Below, piece by piece: positions 1-8,941 of a stretch of DNA of 64,000 bases. The notes under the pieces were generated by a model that saw only the letters and a list, made by a program, of their open reading frames with translations, was not told the origin of the DNA and did no database searches. Source of the DNA: an uncultured Aquimarina sp. (GTDB taxonomy: Bacteria > Bacteroidota > Bacteroidia > Flavobacteriales > Flavobacteriaceae); the NCBI RefSeq assembly GCF_947500065.1, contig NZ_CANMQT010000001.1, positions 1,178,001 to 1,242,000 on the forward strand, written 5' to 3'. Both the position numbers and the translations under genes were made by a program. Each line of letters opens with the position of its first letter. The first letter of the stretch is position 1.

Positions 1-802
1 CTTGTCTTGCTTTATTATACTGTAGTTTTAAAGAATCTCTTAATTCCGTAGCATTATCGGTTGCTTTATGCATCGCAGTCATACGTGCTCCGTGCTCAGA
101 AGCAAAAGAATCACGAATTGCTTTATACAATTGTGTTTTAAGCGACTTAGGAATCAATTGCTCTACAATCTCTTCTTTAGACGGTTCGAAAATATAGTCT
201 AAGTTAACAGTATTTTCACCTTCTACTGGCTTAATAGGTAAAAACTGCTCTGTCGTTACTATTTGAGTTGCAGCATTCTTAAACTTATTATACACAACAA
301 CTACTTTATCATAAGAACCATTCGTAAAATATTCCATTAGTTCTTCTGCAATTGCAGCAACGTTAGCAAATGTAAGATCATCAAACACTTCACTTTTATT
401 AGCAACAACAGTGTGTGTTTTAGAAATAATATCATTTACTTTTTTACCAATGGTAACAAAGTCAACCTGTTTTCCTACATACACATTCTCGTATAACTCT
501 CTTGAACCTTTGATAATGTTAGAATTAAACGCACCTGCTAAACCACGATTAGAAGCAATTGCTACAACCAAAACCTTGTTTACCTCACGTTGTTCAGAAT
601 AAGAACTTGCACTATCTCCTTCAAGTGAAGCACTTAAACTCTGTAACAATTCGGTAAGTTTATCTGCGTAAGGACGCATAGCAGTAATAGCCATCTGCGC
701 TTTATTCAACTTTGCAGCCGACACCATTTTCATGGCACTGGTAATTTGCATCGTTGAAGATACAGAGGTAATTCTACTACGTAATTCTTTTAAATTTGCC
801 AT
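1..802 (-). CDS. atpG: F1F0 ATP synthase subunit gamma (partial, C-terminus beyond window)
   Basis: This is the central stalk subunit of the F1 motor, which rotates inside the alpha3beta3 hexamer. The reading frame opens at the ATG at 802 (begins MANLKELRSRITSV) and runs without a stop to the left edge, giving 267 codons of the roughly 285-290 usual for the family, so only the last C-terminal helix turns are missing. The N-terminal helix motif ITSAMKMVSAAKL (about residues 19-31) and the C-terminal segment with SEHGARMTAMHKATDNA are hallmark gamma sequences that form the coiled coil. It is the last ATP synthase gene seen in the operon and is separated from atpA by 127 bases that hold a strong hairpin. 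Identification is certain. Confidence 0.97.
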   Translation of the reverse strand, partial: MANLKELRSRITSVSSTMQITSAMKMVSAAKLNKAQMAITAMRPYADKLTELLQSLSASLEGDSASSYSEQREVNKVLVVAIASNRGLAGAFNSNIIKGSRELYENVYVGKQVDFVTIGKKVNDIISKTHTVVANKSEVFDDLTFANVAAIAEELMEYFTNGSYDKVVVVYNKFKNAATQIVTTEQFLPIKPVEGENTVNLDYIFEPSKEEIVEQLIPKSLKTQLYKAIRDSFASEHGARMTAMHKATDNATELRDSLKLQYNKARQ

Positions 803-881
803 TGTTTCTTACTATTGAGTATTGATTAGTTAGTAAAAAGTACTTTGCCAATCAACACCTTTATAATATTAAACTTTATAA

Positions 882-924
882 AGTAAAGAATAATGAAATA
901 TCTAATATTTCATTATTCTTTACT
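882..924. other. Perfect 20-bp stem hairpin between atpA and atpG
   Basis: An exact inverted repeat has arms at 882-901 and 905-924 and a three-base loop at 902-904. It lies just downstream of the atpA stop and about 80 bases upstream of the atpG start. On the transcript (minus strand) the hairpin is not followed by a run of U, so it is more likely a partial attenuator, RNase stop or processing structure than a full terminator. It could lower gamma output relative to alpha (3:1 in the complex). The structure is seen directly; the role is inferred. Confidence 0.8.
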
Positions 925-929
925 CAATA

Positions 930-2510
930 CTAATTTTTATATTTTGCTGAAATCTCTTTACAAGCTGAAAGTAACACATCAGTTACTTCATCTGTTAATT
1001 TTCCAGCTTTCAAAGTGTCTAATGTATCTCTATGCTTTGCGTTAAGATATTCAATAAAGTCACTTTCGAATTCTTTTATCTTATTTACAGGAACGTCTCT
1101 TAGTAAATTCTTAGATCCTGCATAGATAATCGCAATCTGATCCTCTACAGTATAAGGATCATTCTGCGCTTGCTTTAAGATCTCTACGTTACGCTTACCT
1201 TTTTCGATCACGTTTAATGTTGCTGCATCTAGGTCAGAACCGAACTTAGCAAATGCTTCTAATTCACGGAACTGTGCTTGATCTAGTTTTAGCGTACCTG
1301 CAACTTTTTTCATTGATTTAATCTGAGCTGATCCACCTACACGTGATACAGAGATACCTACGTTAATTGCCGGACGAACACCAGAGTTAAATAAATCTGA
1401 AGTTAAGAATATCTGACCATCAGTAATCGAAATTACATTGGTTGGGATATATGCAGATACATCACCTGCTTGTGTTTCAATAATTGGTAAAGCAGTTAAT
1501 GATCCACCACCTTTTACTTTATCTTTTAAAGAATCAGGAAGGTCGTTCATATCCTTTGCAATATTATCATCTGCAATTACTTTTGCAGCACGCTCTAATA
1601 ATCTAGAGTGAAGATAAAATACATCACCAGGATACGCCTCACGTCCTGGTGGACGACGTAACAATAAAGATACTTCACGATATGCTACCGCTTGCTTAGA
1701 TAAATCATCATAAATAATCAAAGCTGGACGACCTGTATCACGGAAATATTCACCAATCGCAGCCCCCGCAAATGGTGCATATACTTGCATTGGAGCAGGA
1801 TCAGAAGCATTAGCTGCAACAATAGTTGTATATGCCAATGCACCTTTTTCTTCTAATACTTTAGCAATCAATGCAACGGTTGACGCTTTCTGACCGATAG
1901 CCACATATATACAATATACTGGTTCACCTGCATCATAAAATTCCTTTTGATTAAGGATCGTATCAATACACACTGTTGTTTTACCAGTCTGACGGTCACC
2001 AATAACCAACTCACGTTGCCCTCTACCGATTGGCACCATCGCATCGATAGATTTAATTCCTGTCTGTAATGGTTCAGTTACCGGTTGACGGAAAACTACA
2101 CCAGGAGCTTTACGCTCTAATGGCATTTCGAAAGTTTCACCTTCGATCGCACCTTTACCATCGATAGGAGCCCCTAAGGTATCCACTACACGACCTACAA
2201 TTCCTTCTCCAACATTGATAGAAGCAATTCTTTGTGTACGTTTTACTGTTACACCTTCTTTTACTTCTGTTGAAGAACCTAAAAGTACTACCCCAACATT
2301 ATCTTCTTCAAGATTCAGTACGATTCCTTCTAATCCAGATTCGAATTCTACTAATTCTCCATACTGAACGTTAGACAATCCGTATACTCTGGCGATACCA
2401 TCACCAACCTGTAATACCGTACCTACTTCTTCTAGTGAAGCCGTAGCTTCAAACCCAGATAATTGTTGTTTTAATATTGCTGATACTTCAGCAGGATTCA
2501 CCTCTGCCAT
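930..2510 (-). CDS. atpA: F1F0 ATP synthase subunit alpha
   Basis: Regulatory (non-catalytic) nucleotide-binding subunit of the F1 head. The start is set at the ATG at 2510, giving [17 protein letters not shown] and 526 residues; the frame opens 11 codons earlier, but those residues ([11 protein letters not shown]) do not resemble any alpha N-terminus. Domains in order are the beta-barrel (about 1-95), the ATP-binding domain with Walker A GDRQTGKT at residues 171-178, the [23 protein letters not shown] signature region, the arginine-finger segment [10 protein letters not shown], and the C-terminal helical bundle. Length is slightly above the usual 500-513 residues but normal for Bacteroidota. 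It sits between atpH (74 bases upstream) and atpG. Confidence 0.98.
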   Translation of the reverse strand: MAEVNPAEVSAILKQQLSGFEATASLEEVGTVLQVGDGIARVYGLSNVQYGELVEFESGLEGIVLNLEEDNVGVVLLGSSTEVKEGVTVKRTQRIASINVGEGIVGRVVDTLGAPIDGKGAIEGETFEMPLERKAPGVVFRQPVTEPLQTGIKSIDAMVPIGRGQRELVIGDRQTGKTTVCIDTILNQKEFYDAGEPVYCIYVAIGQKASTVALIAKVLEEKGALAYTTIVAANASDPAPMQVYAPFAGAAIGEYFRDTGRPALIIYDDLSKQAVAYREVSLLLRRPPGREAYPGDVFYLHSRLLERAAKVIADDNIAKDMNDLPDSLKDKVKGGGSLTALPIIETQAGDVSAYIPTNVISITDGQIFLTSDLFNSGVRPAINVGISVSRVGGSAQIKSMKKVAGTLKLDQAQFRELEAFAKFGSDLDAATLNVIEKGKRNVEILKQAQNDPYTVEDQIAIIYAGSKNLLRDVPVNKIKEFESDFIEYLNAKHRDTLDTLKAGKLTDEVTDVLLSACKEISAKYKN

Positions 2511-2584
2511 TTTATAATAGTTTACAAAAATGAGTATTAACACCCATTCTCTTATTATTAAATTTATATTATTGAAGTAATTTA

Positions 2585-3112
2585 TTAATTACTCAATTCT
2601 CTTTTTAAACTTGTTAGCTTATTAGCTATACTTGCATTATACTGCAAATCTCCTACTCTTAGAATAAATCCACCAATGATACTCTCATCGATAACATTTT
2701 CTATGGTAGCTTCGTTCCCTGTTAATTCCTTCACTTTAGCCAGCACCTTTGTACTTAACGCCTTGTCGATAGGAACTGCAGTAGTAACTGTTGCTACCTG
2801 AGTATTATTTAATTCATCAAACAAAACAATATACTTATTAGCAACATCAGCTAATAAATCTACTCTTTTATTTGTAATCAATGTATCAAAAAGCTTTTGT
2901 GTCAGATCTCCAGTATCTTTAAAGATTTCTTTTAAAGAAGCAAGTTTCACTTCACTCTTGACCAAAGGGCTATTTAACACCATTTTGAGCTCAGCACTAT
3001 TTTCTACAGTAGCGATAATACTTTGCATATCTTTCTGAACATCTTCAGTAGTTTTTTTATCTTGAGCTAAACTCAAAACTGCCTTAGCATAACGTATTGC
3101 TGCTCTACTCAT
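2585..3112 (-). CDS. atpH: F1F0 ATP synthase subunit delta
   Basis: Peripheral stalk subunit (delta/OSCP family) that ties the b subunits to the top of F1. The protein has 175 residues, normal for the family. The N-terminal helical domain begins [18 protein letters not shown], and the C-terminal signature region ends in [27 protein letters not shown], the typical family ending (iGGf.l.igd...D.Sv...L..l). It follows atpF by 12 bases in the same orientation and precedes atpA, the usual F-H-A order. A 7-bp AT-rich hairpin overlaps its stop codon, which is too weak to interpret. Confidence 0.96.
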   Translation of the reverse strand: MSRAAIRYAKAVLSLAQDKKTTEDVQKDMQSIIATVENSAELKMVLNSPLVKSEVKLASLKEIFKDTGDLTQKLFDTLITNKRVDLLADVANKYIVLFDELNNTQVATVTTAVPIDKALSTKVLAKVKELTGNEATIENVIDESIIGGFILRVGDLQYNASIANKLTSLKRELSN

Positions 3113-3124
3113 CTTATCTTATGA

Positions 3125-3625
3125 TTAGTTTAAAGTAACATCTCCTAACATAGACTCTACCAACGCTAGTTGTTTGTCTTTGTCAGCTAATTCTTGTCTT
3201 ACTACTTTTTCTGCGATATCTACAGAAAGTCCTGCTACTTGACTCTTAAGATCTGCAATGGCAGCTTTCTTTTCATTTTCGATAGTAGCTTGTGCTTGAG
3301 CAACAATCTTATCCGCTTCTGTTTGAGCTTCCGCTTTAGCCTCAGATATCATATTCTCTTTAAGCTGTCTTGCTTCTTTCAACATTCCATCTCTTTCAGC
3401 ACGTGCTTCATTAAGAATACGTTCATTATCAGCTTGAAGGTTTTGCATTTCTTTTCTAGCAGCCTCAGCCGACTCTAATGCATTTTTGATTCCTTCTTCA
3501 CGATTATTAACAGAGTCCAGAATAGGCTTCCAAGCAAATTTTCTTAATAACAATAGTAATCCTACAAACAAAAGTATCTGCCAGAAAAACAGACCGAATG
3601 AAAAATCATTTATTAACTTATCCAT
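3125..3625 (-). CDS. atpF: F1F0 ATP synthase subunit b
   Basis: Membrane-anchored peripheral stalk subunit. The 166-residue protein has one N-terminal membrane helix (about residues 8-28, FGLFFWQILLFVGLLLLLRKF), followed by the family motif AWKPILDSVNNREEGI and then a long charged, alanine- and glutamate-rich coiled coil (about 45-140) that dimerises and reaches up to delta. Length and architecture are typical. It lies between atpE and atpH; the 88-base gap from atpE holds a hairpin. Confidence 0.97.
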   Translation of the reverse strand: MDKLINDFSFGLFFWQILLFVGLLLLLRKFAWKPILDSVNNREEGIKNALESAEAARKEMQNLQADNERILNEARAERDGMLKEARQLKENMISEAKAEAQTEADKIVAQAQATIENEKKAAIADLKSQVAGLSVDIAEKVVRQELADKDKQLALVESMLGDVTLN

Positions 3626-3665
3626 AATTAATTATGTTATTTTCTTTAATTTTTAACAATCTAAT

Positions 3666-3700
3666 AACAACAGCTATAACCAACCGTTACAGCTGTTGTT
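3666..3700. other. Hairpin between atpE and atpF
   Basis: Arms at 3666-3675 and 3691-3700 pair perfectly over 10 bases. After one mismatch a further 4 bp (3677-3680 with 3686-3689) close a CAACC loop. On the transcript it lies about 14 bases after the atpE stop codon. There is no U-run, so it is probably an mRNA-stabilising, processing or attenuation structure. Subunit c is needed in 8-15 copies per enzyme and b in two, so a structure here that protects the upstream atpBE message or reduces read-through would fit the stoichiometry. The role is inference. Confidence 0.75.
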
Positions 3701-3713
3701 TGTAATTGAATGA

Positions 3714-3905
3714 TTAAGATGCGAATAACGCAGCAAATCCAATACCTTCAATAAGAGCGGCAGCAATAAGCATTGCCGTTTGGATCTTACCAGAAGCTTC
3801 TGGCTGACGTGCAATAGCATCCATTGCCTGACCACCAATTCTACCGATACCAACTCCAGCACCTATTACAATTAAACCTGCTCCAATAATTCTTGGGATT
3901 TCCAT
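3714..3905 (-). CDS. atpE: F1F0 ATP synthase subunit c
   Basis: Proteolipid of the rotor ring. The 63-residue protein is two membrane helices with the conserved polar loop ARQPEA (about residues 32-37). Helix 1 has the glycine-zipper pattern GAGVGIGRIGG for tight ring packing. Helix 2 carries the ion-binding glutamate in ALIEGIGFAAL (Glu53). The glutamine found in helix 1 of sodium-binding rings is replaced by isoleucine, and the residue after the glutamate is Gly instead of Ser, so the enzyme should be proton-coupled. It is at the short end of the family range, as in other Bacteroidota. An overlapping open frame at 3674-3862 is a shadow of this gene. Confidence 0.97.
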   Translation of the reverse strand: MEIPRIIGAGLIVIGAGVGIGRIGGQAMDAIARQPEASGKIQTAMLIAAALIEGIGFAALFAS

Positions 3906-3941
3906 GATTATATAATTAAAAATTAAACTTCAAATTAAATT

Positions 3942-5018
3942 TTAATGATGTGCCTCTTCATTCGCCATACCAAAGTATAACGCAGCCAACATCGTAAATA
4001 TATATGCTTGTAATGCCGCTACCAACAATTCTAATATTGATAGTGCAAATGCCAAACCAAATGATAATGGGCTACCAATCCAGCTTTTGAAAATAAACAT
4101 CAATCCAACAATACTCATTAATACTACATGACCAGCAGTCATATTAGCATATAAACGAATCATTAATGAAAATGGCTTAATAAAAACACCTAATAATTCT
4201 ATCGGTGCTAAAACAATCTTCATAAATGTAGGTACACCTGGCATCCAAAATATGTGACCCCAATAGTTTTTGTTAGCTGTAAAATTGGTAATTAAAAAAG
4301 TTATTAATGCCAAAGCAAAAGTAACCGCAATATTTCCTGTAACATTTACTGCCAGAGGAGTCATCCCTAAAAGATTCAAAAACCAAATGAAGAAAAATAC
4401 AGTAAGTAGGAAACTCATATATCTCCTATACTTGTTCTCTCCGATATTAGGAATTGCAATTTCATCCCTAACAAAAAGCACTAACGGTTCTAAGAAACGT
4501 CCAGCACCAGTAGGTATTCCATTATTTTTCTTGTAAGATTTTGCAAGTCCTCTAAACATAAAAAACATTAGTAATCCTATTAAAAATATACTTACTACAT
4601 TTTTCGTTATTGAAAAATCTAAAGGTTTTGCATTGATAGCATGATGCTCATCATCGTACTCGATAGTACCTTCTGCATCTGTTTTGTAAATTTTCGAGTG
4701 ATATAATTTGTAGTACTCTCCGTCTACCTCTGCTACTGTTTCTCCATGATGAAACTTAGAAGAAGAAAAAACTTTCAAACCTCCATCCCATAAAATAACT
4801 GGTAACGGAAACCCAAAATGTTTTCCCGTTTCTTTATCGGAAAACAATGTAAAATCGTGTGAATCCAGAAGGTGATGATCAATAAACTCTTTAATTTCAG
4901 TCTTTAAACCATCTTTTCCTTCTTTTTCTACATTCTCAGCATCCTTTGCTACAAGATTCAAAGAAGTGAGAATCAAAGCCAAAGTCATAAAAATTCTAAC
5001 TACACTAATTTTTTGCAT
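3942..5018 (-). CDS. atpB: F1F0 ATP synthase subunit a with N-terminal leader and extra domain
   Basis: Stator subunit that holds the two proton half-channels. At 358 residues it is about 90-100 longer than the E. coli protein. The extra part is a signal-peptide-like helix (about 7-24) followed by a hydrophilic, His- and Asp-rich region (about 25-130), a known feature of Bacteroidota subunit a. The conserved membrane domain starts near residue 133. The essential channel arginine is Arg288 in SLMIRLYANMTAGH, and LELLVAALQAYIFTMLAALY near the C-terminus matches the family's last helices. It lies 36 bases upstream of atpE. A TACATTTG -7 element about 34-41 bases upstream suggests an internal promoter for the structural genes. 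Confidence 0.97.
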   Translation of the reverse strand: MQKISVVRIFMTLALILTSLNLVAKDAENVEKEGKDGLKTEIKEFIDHHLLDSHDFTLFSDKETGKHFGFPLPVILWDGGLKVFSSSKFHHGETVAEVDGEYYKLYHSKIYKTDAEGTIEYDDEHHAINAKPLDFSITKNVVSIFLIGLLMFFMFRGLAKSYKKNNGIPTGAGRFLEPLVLFVRDEIAIPNIGENKYRRYMSFLLTVFFFIWFLNLLGMTPLAVNVTGNIAVTFALALITFLITNFTANKNYWGHIFWMPGVPTFMKIVLAPIELLGVFIKPFSLMIRLYANMTAGHVVLMSIVGLMFIFKSWIGSPLSFGLAFALSILELLVAALQAYIFTMLAALYFGMANEEAHH

Positions 5019-5051
5019 TCTAGGTCAGATTTCGGTTCCTAAATTTCGGTG

Positions 5052-5059
5052 CAAATGTA
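5052..5059 (-). promoter_or_regulatory. Bacteroidota-type -7 element upstream of atpB
   Basis: On the minus strand this reads TACATTTG, an exact match to the TAnnTTTG consensus of Bacteroidota sigma-A promoters. It lies 34-41 bases before the atpB ATG. No clear -33 TTG is visible, so this is a candidate only. It would let the structural genes be transcribed separately from sprE and bactofilin. Confidence 0.5.
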
Positions 5060-5140
5060 CATAATTATGTTAGATTCTTAAACTATTTTACGCAAATAAG
5101 TTTAATATAATTTTGAAATAAATAAATTACTGTAAATCAA

Positions 5141-5518
5141 CTATTTAGACTCATTAAGGATTTTAGACACATAGTATACCTCTAAGACCAAACTAATTAC
5201 ATAGGGAGTAAAAAAATCCAGAAAAACACTTTTATCTACTTCAATACTGCTTAGCTTAGTAATAGCAACAAAAACACCTAATTTAACAAAACTACCAGCC
5301 AAAAAAATAAAGCCAATTTGATCCTTGAACTTCTTACGAAGCATAAAAATTGTAATGATTAGACAAACAGCATATATGCTATTAAAGATATAGGATACCT
5401 TAAGAATAAATGCATCACTATTAAGAGAAAAAAAACGCGCCAACCAAGTATGCACAAAGTAACTTCCTGTCAAGAAAATAAGAAAGATTACAAAAAACCG
5501 AAGTAAATTCTTACTCAT
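5141..5518 (-). CDS. Small four-helix membrane protein, DUF6168 type
   Basis: The product is a 125-residue inner-membrane protein with about four predicted membrane helices (approximately residues 5-24, 38-60, 67-88 and 97-118) and short basic loops. The start is set at the ATG at 5518 (MSKNLLRFF); an earlier in-frame GTG at 5527 would add three residues. It matches, from memory, the flavobacterial family DUF6168, which sits between AtpZ and atpB. By position and topology it may stand in for AtpI, the membrane assembly factor for the c-ring that usually precedes atpB; AtpI proteins are also about 125 residues with four helices. That functional link is inference. Confidence 0.7.
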   Translation of the reverse strand: MSKNLLRFFVIFLIFLTGSYFVHTWLARFFSLNSDAFILKVSYIFNSIYAVCLIITIFMLRKKFKDQIGFIFLAGSFVKLGVFVAITKLSSIEVDKSVFLDFFTPYVISLVLEVYYVSKILNESK

Positions 5519-5609
5519 TTGGTCCACTAATTTGAATCATAAAAACTGTGCCATTTAATGTTATTAAAAGAAAACTGTTTTGAACATTTAATAAAAATAA
5601 GCAAACAAC

Positions 5610-5843
5610 TTATTTCTTAGAATTATTAATTCTATCTAATTGTTTAATAACTAGATATAACGAAGACGCAACTCCAAAAAGAACAAACCCCATAGTACAC
5701 CAGTTTTTCTCAAATTGGTAATAGGCATCCAATTTTTTCCCTATGTAGGCACAGGCAAAAATGATTGCTCCCATTTCAAAGGCAATTCCTGTTAAGGCTA
5801 AATACTTCCTAAGCTGATTTCCCTTGTCCTTGTTTTTGTCCAT
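5610..5843 (-). CDS. AtpZ/AtpI-family membrane protein
   Basis: The 77-residue protein has two membrane helices (about residues 18-38 and 46-66) with the family pattern GIAFEMGAIIFACAYIGKKLDAYYQ in the first hairpin, typical of AtpZ-type proteins encoded ahead of F0 genes. AtpZ proteins are linked to ion uptake or to c-ring assembly. The start is set at the ATG at 5843 (MDKNKDKGN). This still overlaps the end of the bactofilin gene by 35 bases in another frame, which implies co-transcription and possible translational coupling; an upstream alternative at 5873 would only extend the overlap. Confidence 0.85.
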   Translation of the reverse strand: MDKNKDKGNQLRKYLALTGIAFEMGAIIFACAYIGKKLDAYYQFEKNWCTMGFVLFGVASSLYLVIKQLDRINNSKK

Positions 5844-6234
5844 CTTGCTTGCCTCCAAGAGATTTAACGCCACCTTTCATAACACAAGATGCATTAAAGG
5901 TTGCTCCTGGCTCAACTGCTAATTTCCCTACAGAAACTTCTCCTTCAATATGCGCTGTTGGTTTTAATGATAATGTCCCGGATATTACAAGATTACCAGA
6001 AAACTTTCCTTCGAAATCAGCATCAGAGCACTCTAATGTCCCTTGAATAAAACCTGATTTTCCAACCACTACTTTTCCTGTAGTTTTAAAAGTTCCCTCT
6101 ATGGTTCCTTCTATTCTAAAACCTCCTTCGGAAACAACGTCTCCTACAATTTTAGTTCCTTCTGAAATTTTGTTCTGGTTTCTGGAAAAATCCGTTAAAG
6201 CTTGATCCTTTCCTTTTTTATTGTCTGAAAACAT
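5809..6234 (-). CDS. Bactofilin family polymer-forming protein
   Basis: A 141-residue bactofilin (DUF583). The short disordered N-terminus (about 1-22) is followed by a right-handed beta-helix core (about 25-120) made of repeats such as GDVVSEGGFRIEGTIEGTF, GKVVVGKSGFIQGTLE and GTLSLKPTAHIEGEV, and then a flexible Gly/Lys/Gln tail. Bactofilins self-assemble without nucleotide into filaments at the membrane and scaffold cell-wall enzymes or polar machines. It lies directly downstream of sprE (22 bases) and overlaps the AtpZ gene. Which machine it scaffolds cannot be read from the sequence; the sprE linkage makes the gliding/T9SS apparatus a reasonable guess. Confidence 0.93.
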   Translation of the reverse strand: MFSDNKKGKDQALTDFSRNQNKISEGTKIVGDVVSEGGFRIEGTIEGTFKTTGKVVVGKSGFIQGTLECSDADFEGKFSGNLVISGTLSLKPTAHIEGEVSVGKLAVEPGATFNASCVMKGGVKSLGGKQDGQKQGQGKSA

Positions 6235-6256
6235 ACTACTGGGGGGATTAAAATTA

Positions 6257-8881
6257 TTATTCTGATTTAGGTTTTAAATAGGTGTCCAGATTCTTATGTA
6301 TCTGGATGATTCTATAATTAGGAGACGCTACAATAAAGTATTCTTTGTCTACCTTTTGATAATATTTCTTTTTTCGATTCCATTTTGTAAGATCCACTCC
6401 TCGAGTATCCTCTATTTTACCAATAATTAAAAGCTCTGCCAAACCTTCTGCGCCTAATTTATCTCTTTTAGTATGGATTACCACGAACTGTTGGTCTTTA
6501 TTATAAATATCCAAGGACACCTTCATTTTGTCATATCGAAGGTCTTTTAAAATAGCCTCTAATCGTTCCTTTAACTCCTGTGCCTGATTATCTCCAAATC
6601 TAGAATACGCATATACTAGCTTCTGGTTTTTTTTCTGATCAATACCTTCCACAAAATCACTATTTTGAATCTGAGGAATAGTCGTTTGATAAATTAGTTG
6701 TGCCTTTTTACCTTCAGGACTTTGAGGATAGTTCAGTGAAACATAATTTAAGGCTTCTTTATATGCTTCAAATCCTTTATAACGACCTGTTGCCTGAGCT
6801 TTTAGCAATTCGAATTTAGGAACAAAATCCTCTCCTCCAAATTTAGTGATCAACTCATCACTTTCTTTAATCACCGAAGCATATTTCTGGTTCTTAAAAT
6901 CTCTATACAATCTATTGTACATAGATTCTGGACTGTTTTGGTCATTTTTTAATGCTTCGTCAGGATTCTGAAGGATTTTAGCATAACGAGAATCTCCATG
7001 AGTATTGATGATATCCTGCTTAAGCTCATTGGATTTTGTTATATCTCCTTGTAATTGATATATTTTGTATAAATTATATTTAGAAGGAACGATTAAACGT
7101 TCTTCCGGATCACTTTTTAAGAGCTCTTCGAACTTATCCGTAGCTAATCCATATTCCTGAAACTTCTCTTTATAGATAACACCTAATTGATAATAGGCAA
7201 AATTTCTATCTGTTTGCAAACTATCCAAAACCACTTTATCCGTTGGTAGTTGAGTAATATATGTTTGCGGGTCAAACGTAGGATCTGCATCAATAGAATA
7301 CTCTTCTATTTCGCTTTGATCTTCACTAGATACAGCACTTGGGTTTGTTATACTAGAAATCCTCCAATTATCCTGCAATTCCCGATTACCGAAAGTCCTC
7401 TTAAAAGTAGTTTTGCCATACGCTACCGTAGTGGGGTTGTAGAAATAAAACGTTCCACCTTCGCCTGGATTTGGACCACTACTATTTCCTAAGCCAGTCT
7501 TTGGTTGATTAAATCGTTGTTCATTAGGAAGTTCCCCTTTTATTCTTGCAATTTCTGCTGCCTCTTCAGCTGCAATAGCTTCGGCTTTAATTTTTTCAGT
7601 GTATTCAGAATAATATGCTAATCGTTCTTCTGGTGACATAGATACTGCACTAAGAATACTATCATTAGTCTGCGCAATCCCTTCATACAAAATCACATCA
7701 TCAAGGTTTACTCTCTTCTTTTTCAGCACTCTATATTTCTTTGAATCCACAATCATACGTTCCAAAGTGCTGTCATAATACGCTCCAGCTATCGCATACT
7801 CCTTATCATCAAAATTGATATCCCCTAATGCTTTATAGTTCAGTGATTCCAAATGTTTATCATCAGAATTGGTGCGTAATGATTTGTTATAATGCATCAC
7901 TGCTAAATCAATAGAATCGAGTGTATTAAAGTACACTGCTTTTTGATTATAGATTTTATCTAAGAAAGGCCTGTTTTCGCGATTTTCTTCTAGATCCGTT
8001 AAAAGCTCGAGAAACTCTTGTTTATTTCCGGTATCATAATTAAAGTTTCTTGCTTTTGCCATATAGGCATTAAGCATATACCGTCTTGGTGTTTTTCTAT
8101 TAAGTTCAATAACCTGATCAAAAGCATAATTAGCACTATCCTTATAGCCTAATTGATTGAGCAATTGACCTTTGACATATAGATATCTACCTTTTTCTTC
8201 ATAATTCTTAGAATGAATCGCTGCTTTATTGATGTAGGTAACGGCAGAATCTCTCTGTTCCAGGTTAATATAGGCTTGAGCAATCATAGCCACAGCATCC
8301 GAGTAATCCTGGGCTTCCATATATTCCTCTTCGACCATCTTCATAAGATCCTCTATCGCCTTTTCGTTATTATCCAAACGAAGATTTGCTTTTGCTCTCC
8401 AAACCTTTGCGTGATTAATATTATTACTGGTAGGATACTTATATAGTATATAATTAAAGGCTTCTAAGGCAGGAATAAAACGTTGTTCATTATATCTAGC
8501 TTTTCCCAAAAGCAAAAATGATTCATCCATTTTAGGGTTTCGCTCTCTATCATCAATCAGCATACTATGCTTCTGGATAGCTTTTGCTGCTTTTTCTTCG
8601 GCTTTATCAAAATTTTGATTCAGAACCTCGTTAGGCAACCTAACATTTTCACTTACAATCAATCTTTCTACTGGAAGTAGTTCCCAAAAATTATCTTTAT
8701 ATGTCTGCACGATATCTTGCTTTCCTTTCTCGAAAGCTACTCTACCATTATACAGCGTATTGTTCTTGGTAGTTACATCATGCCAAGTTCTATTGGTCCA
8801 TTTGTCTTTTTTACGCGAACAACTAAACCCAATACCTATTAGGAGAAGTATAACGATGATCTGTGATAAATTTCTGCTCAA
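6257..8881 (-). CDS. sprE: T9SS/gliding motility TPR lipoprotein SprE (PorW-like)
   Basis: Large outer-membrane-associated lipoprotein needed for type IX secretion and gliding in Flavobacterium (SprE; PorW in Porphyromonas). After a signal peptide with lipobox GFSC it has many TPR-like helical repeats (for example LLLGKARYNEQRFIPALEAFNYILYKYP and similar units through about residue 700). A mid-protein Gly/Pro-rich linker leads to FYFYNPTTVAYGKTTFKRTFGNRELQDNWR, a segment characteristic of this family, and a C-terminal domain rich in charged beta strands. There is no ATG near the start. The frame opens at a TTG at 8944, but this lies inside a -7 promoter element, so the TTG at 8881 (MSRNLSQIIVILLLIGIGFSC, 874 residues) is preferred. 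It heads the bactofilin-ATP synthase gene run. Confidence 0.88.
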   Translation of the reverse strand: MSRNLSQIIVILLLIGIGFSCSRKKDKWTNRTWHDVTTKNNTLYNGRVAFEKGKQDIVQTYKDNFWELLPVERLIVSENVRLPNEVLNQNFDKAEEKAAKAIQKHSMLIDDRERNPKMDESFLLLGKARYNEQRFIPALEAFNYILYKYPTSNNINHAKVWRAKANLRLDNNEKAIEDLMKMVEEEYMEAQDYSDAVAMIAQAYINLEQRDSAVTYINKAAIHSKNYEEKGRYLYVKGQLLNQLGYKDSANYAFDQVIELNRKTPRRYMLNAYMAKARNFNYDTGNKQEFLELLTDLEENRENRPFLDKIYNQKAVYFNTLDSIDLAVMHYNKSLRTNSDDKHLESLNYKALGDINFDDKEYAIAGAYYDSTLERMIVDSKKYRVLKKKRVNLDDVILYEGIAQTNDSILSAVSMSPEERLAYYSEYTEKIKAEAIAAEEAAEIARIKGELPNEQRFNQPKTGLGNSSGPNPGEGGTFYFYNPTTVAYGKTTFKRTFGNRELQDNWRISSITNPSAVSSEDQSEIEEYSIDADPTFDPQTYITQLPTDKVVLDSLQTDRNFAYYQLGVIYKEKFQEYGLATDKFEELLKSDPEERLIVPSKYNLYKIYQLQGDITKSNELKQDIINTHGDSRYAKILQNPDEALKNDQNSPESMYNRLYRDFKNQKYASVIKESDELITKFGGEDFVPKFELLKAQATGRYKGFEAYKEALNYVSLNYPQSPEGKKAQLIYQTTIPQIQNSDFVEGIDQKKNQKLVYAYSRFGDNQAQELKERLEAILKDLRYDKMKVSLDIYNKDQQFVVIHTKRDKLGAEGLAELLIIGKIEDTRGVDLTKWNRKKKYYQKVDKEYFIVASPNYRIIQIHKNLDTYLKPKSE

Positions 8882-8941
8882 ATCTGAATAATTTATACGC
8901 TGATAACTTAAAAACTTGCGTTTTAGTGCATCAGAGAGGCA

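Noticed and set aside
2576..2593. 7-bp hairpin over the atpH stop codon
   Set aside because: Short, AT-only stem; expected by chance in this composition.
3674..3862. 62-residue open frame on the minus strand overlapping atpE
   Set aside because: Shadow of atpE in another frame; no family features and the true c-subunit frame is unmistakable.
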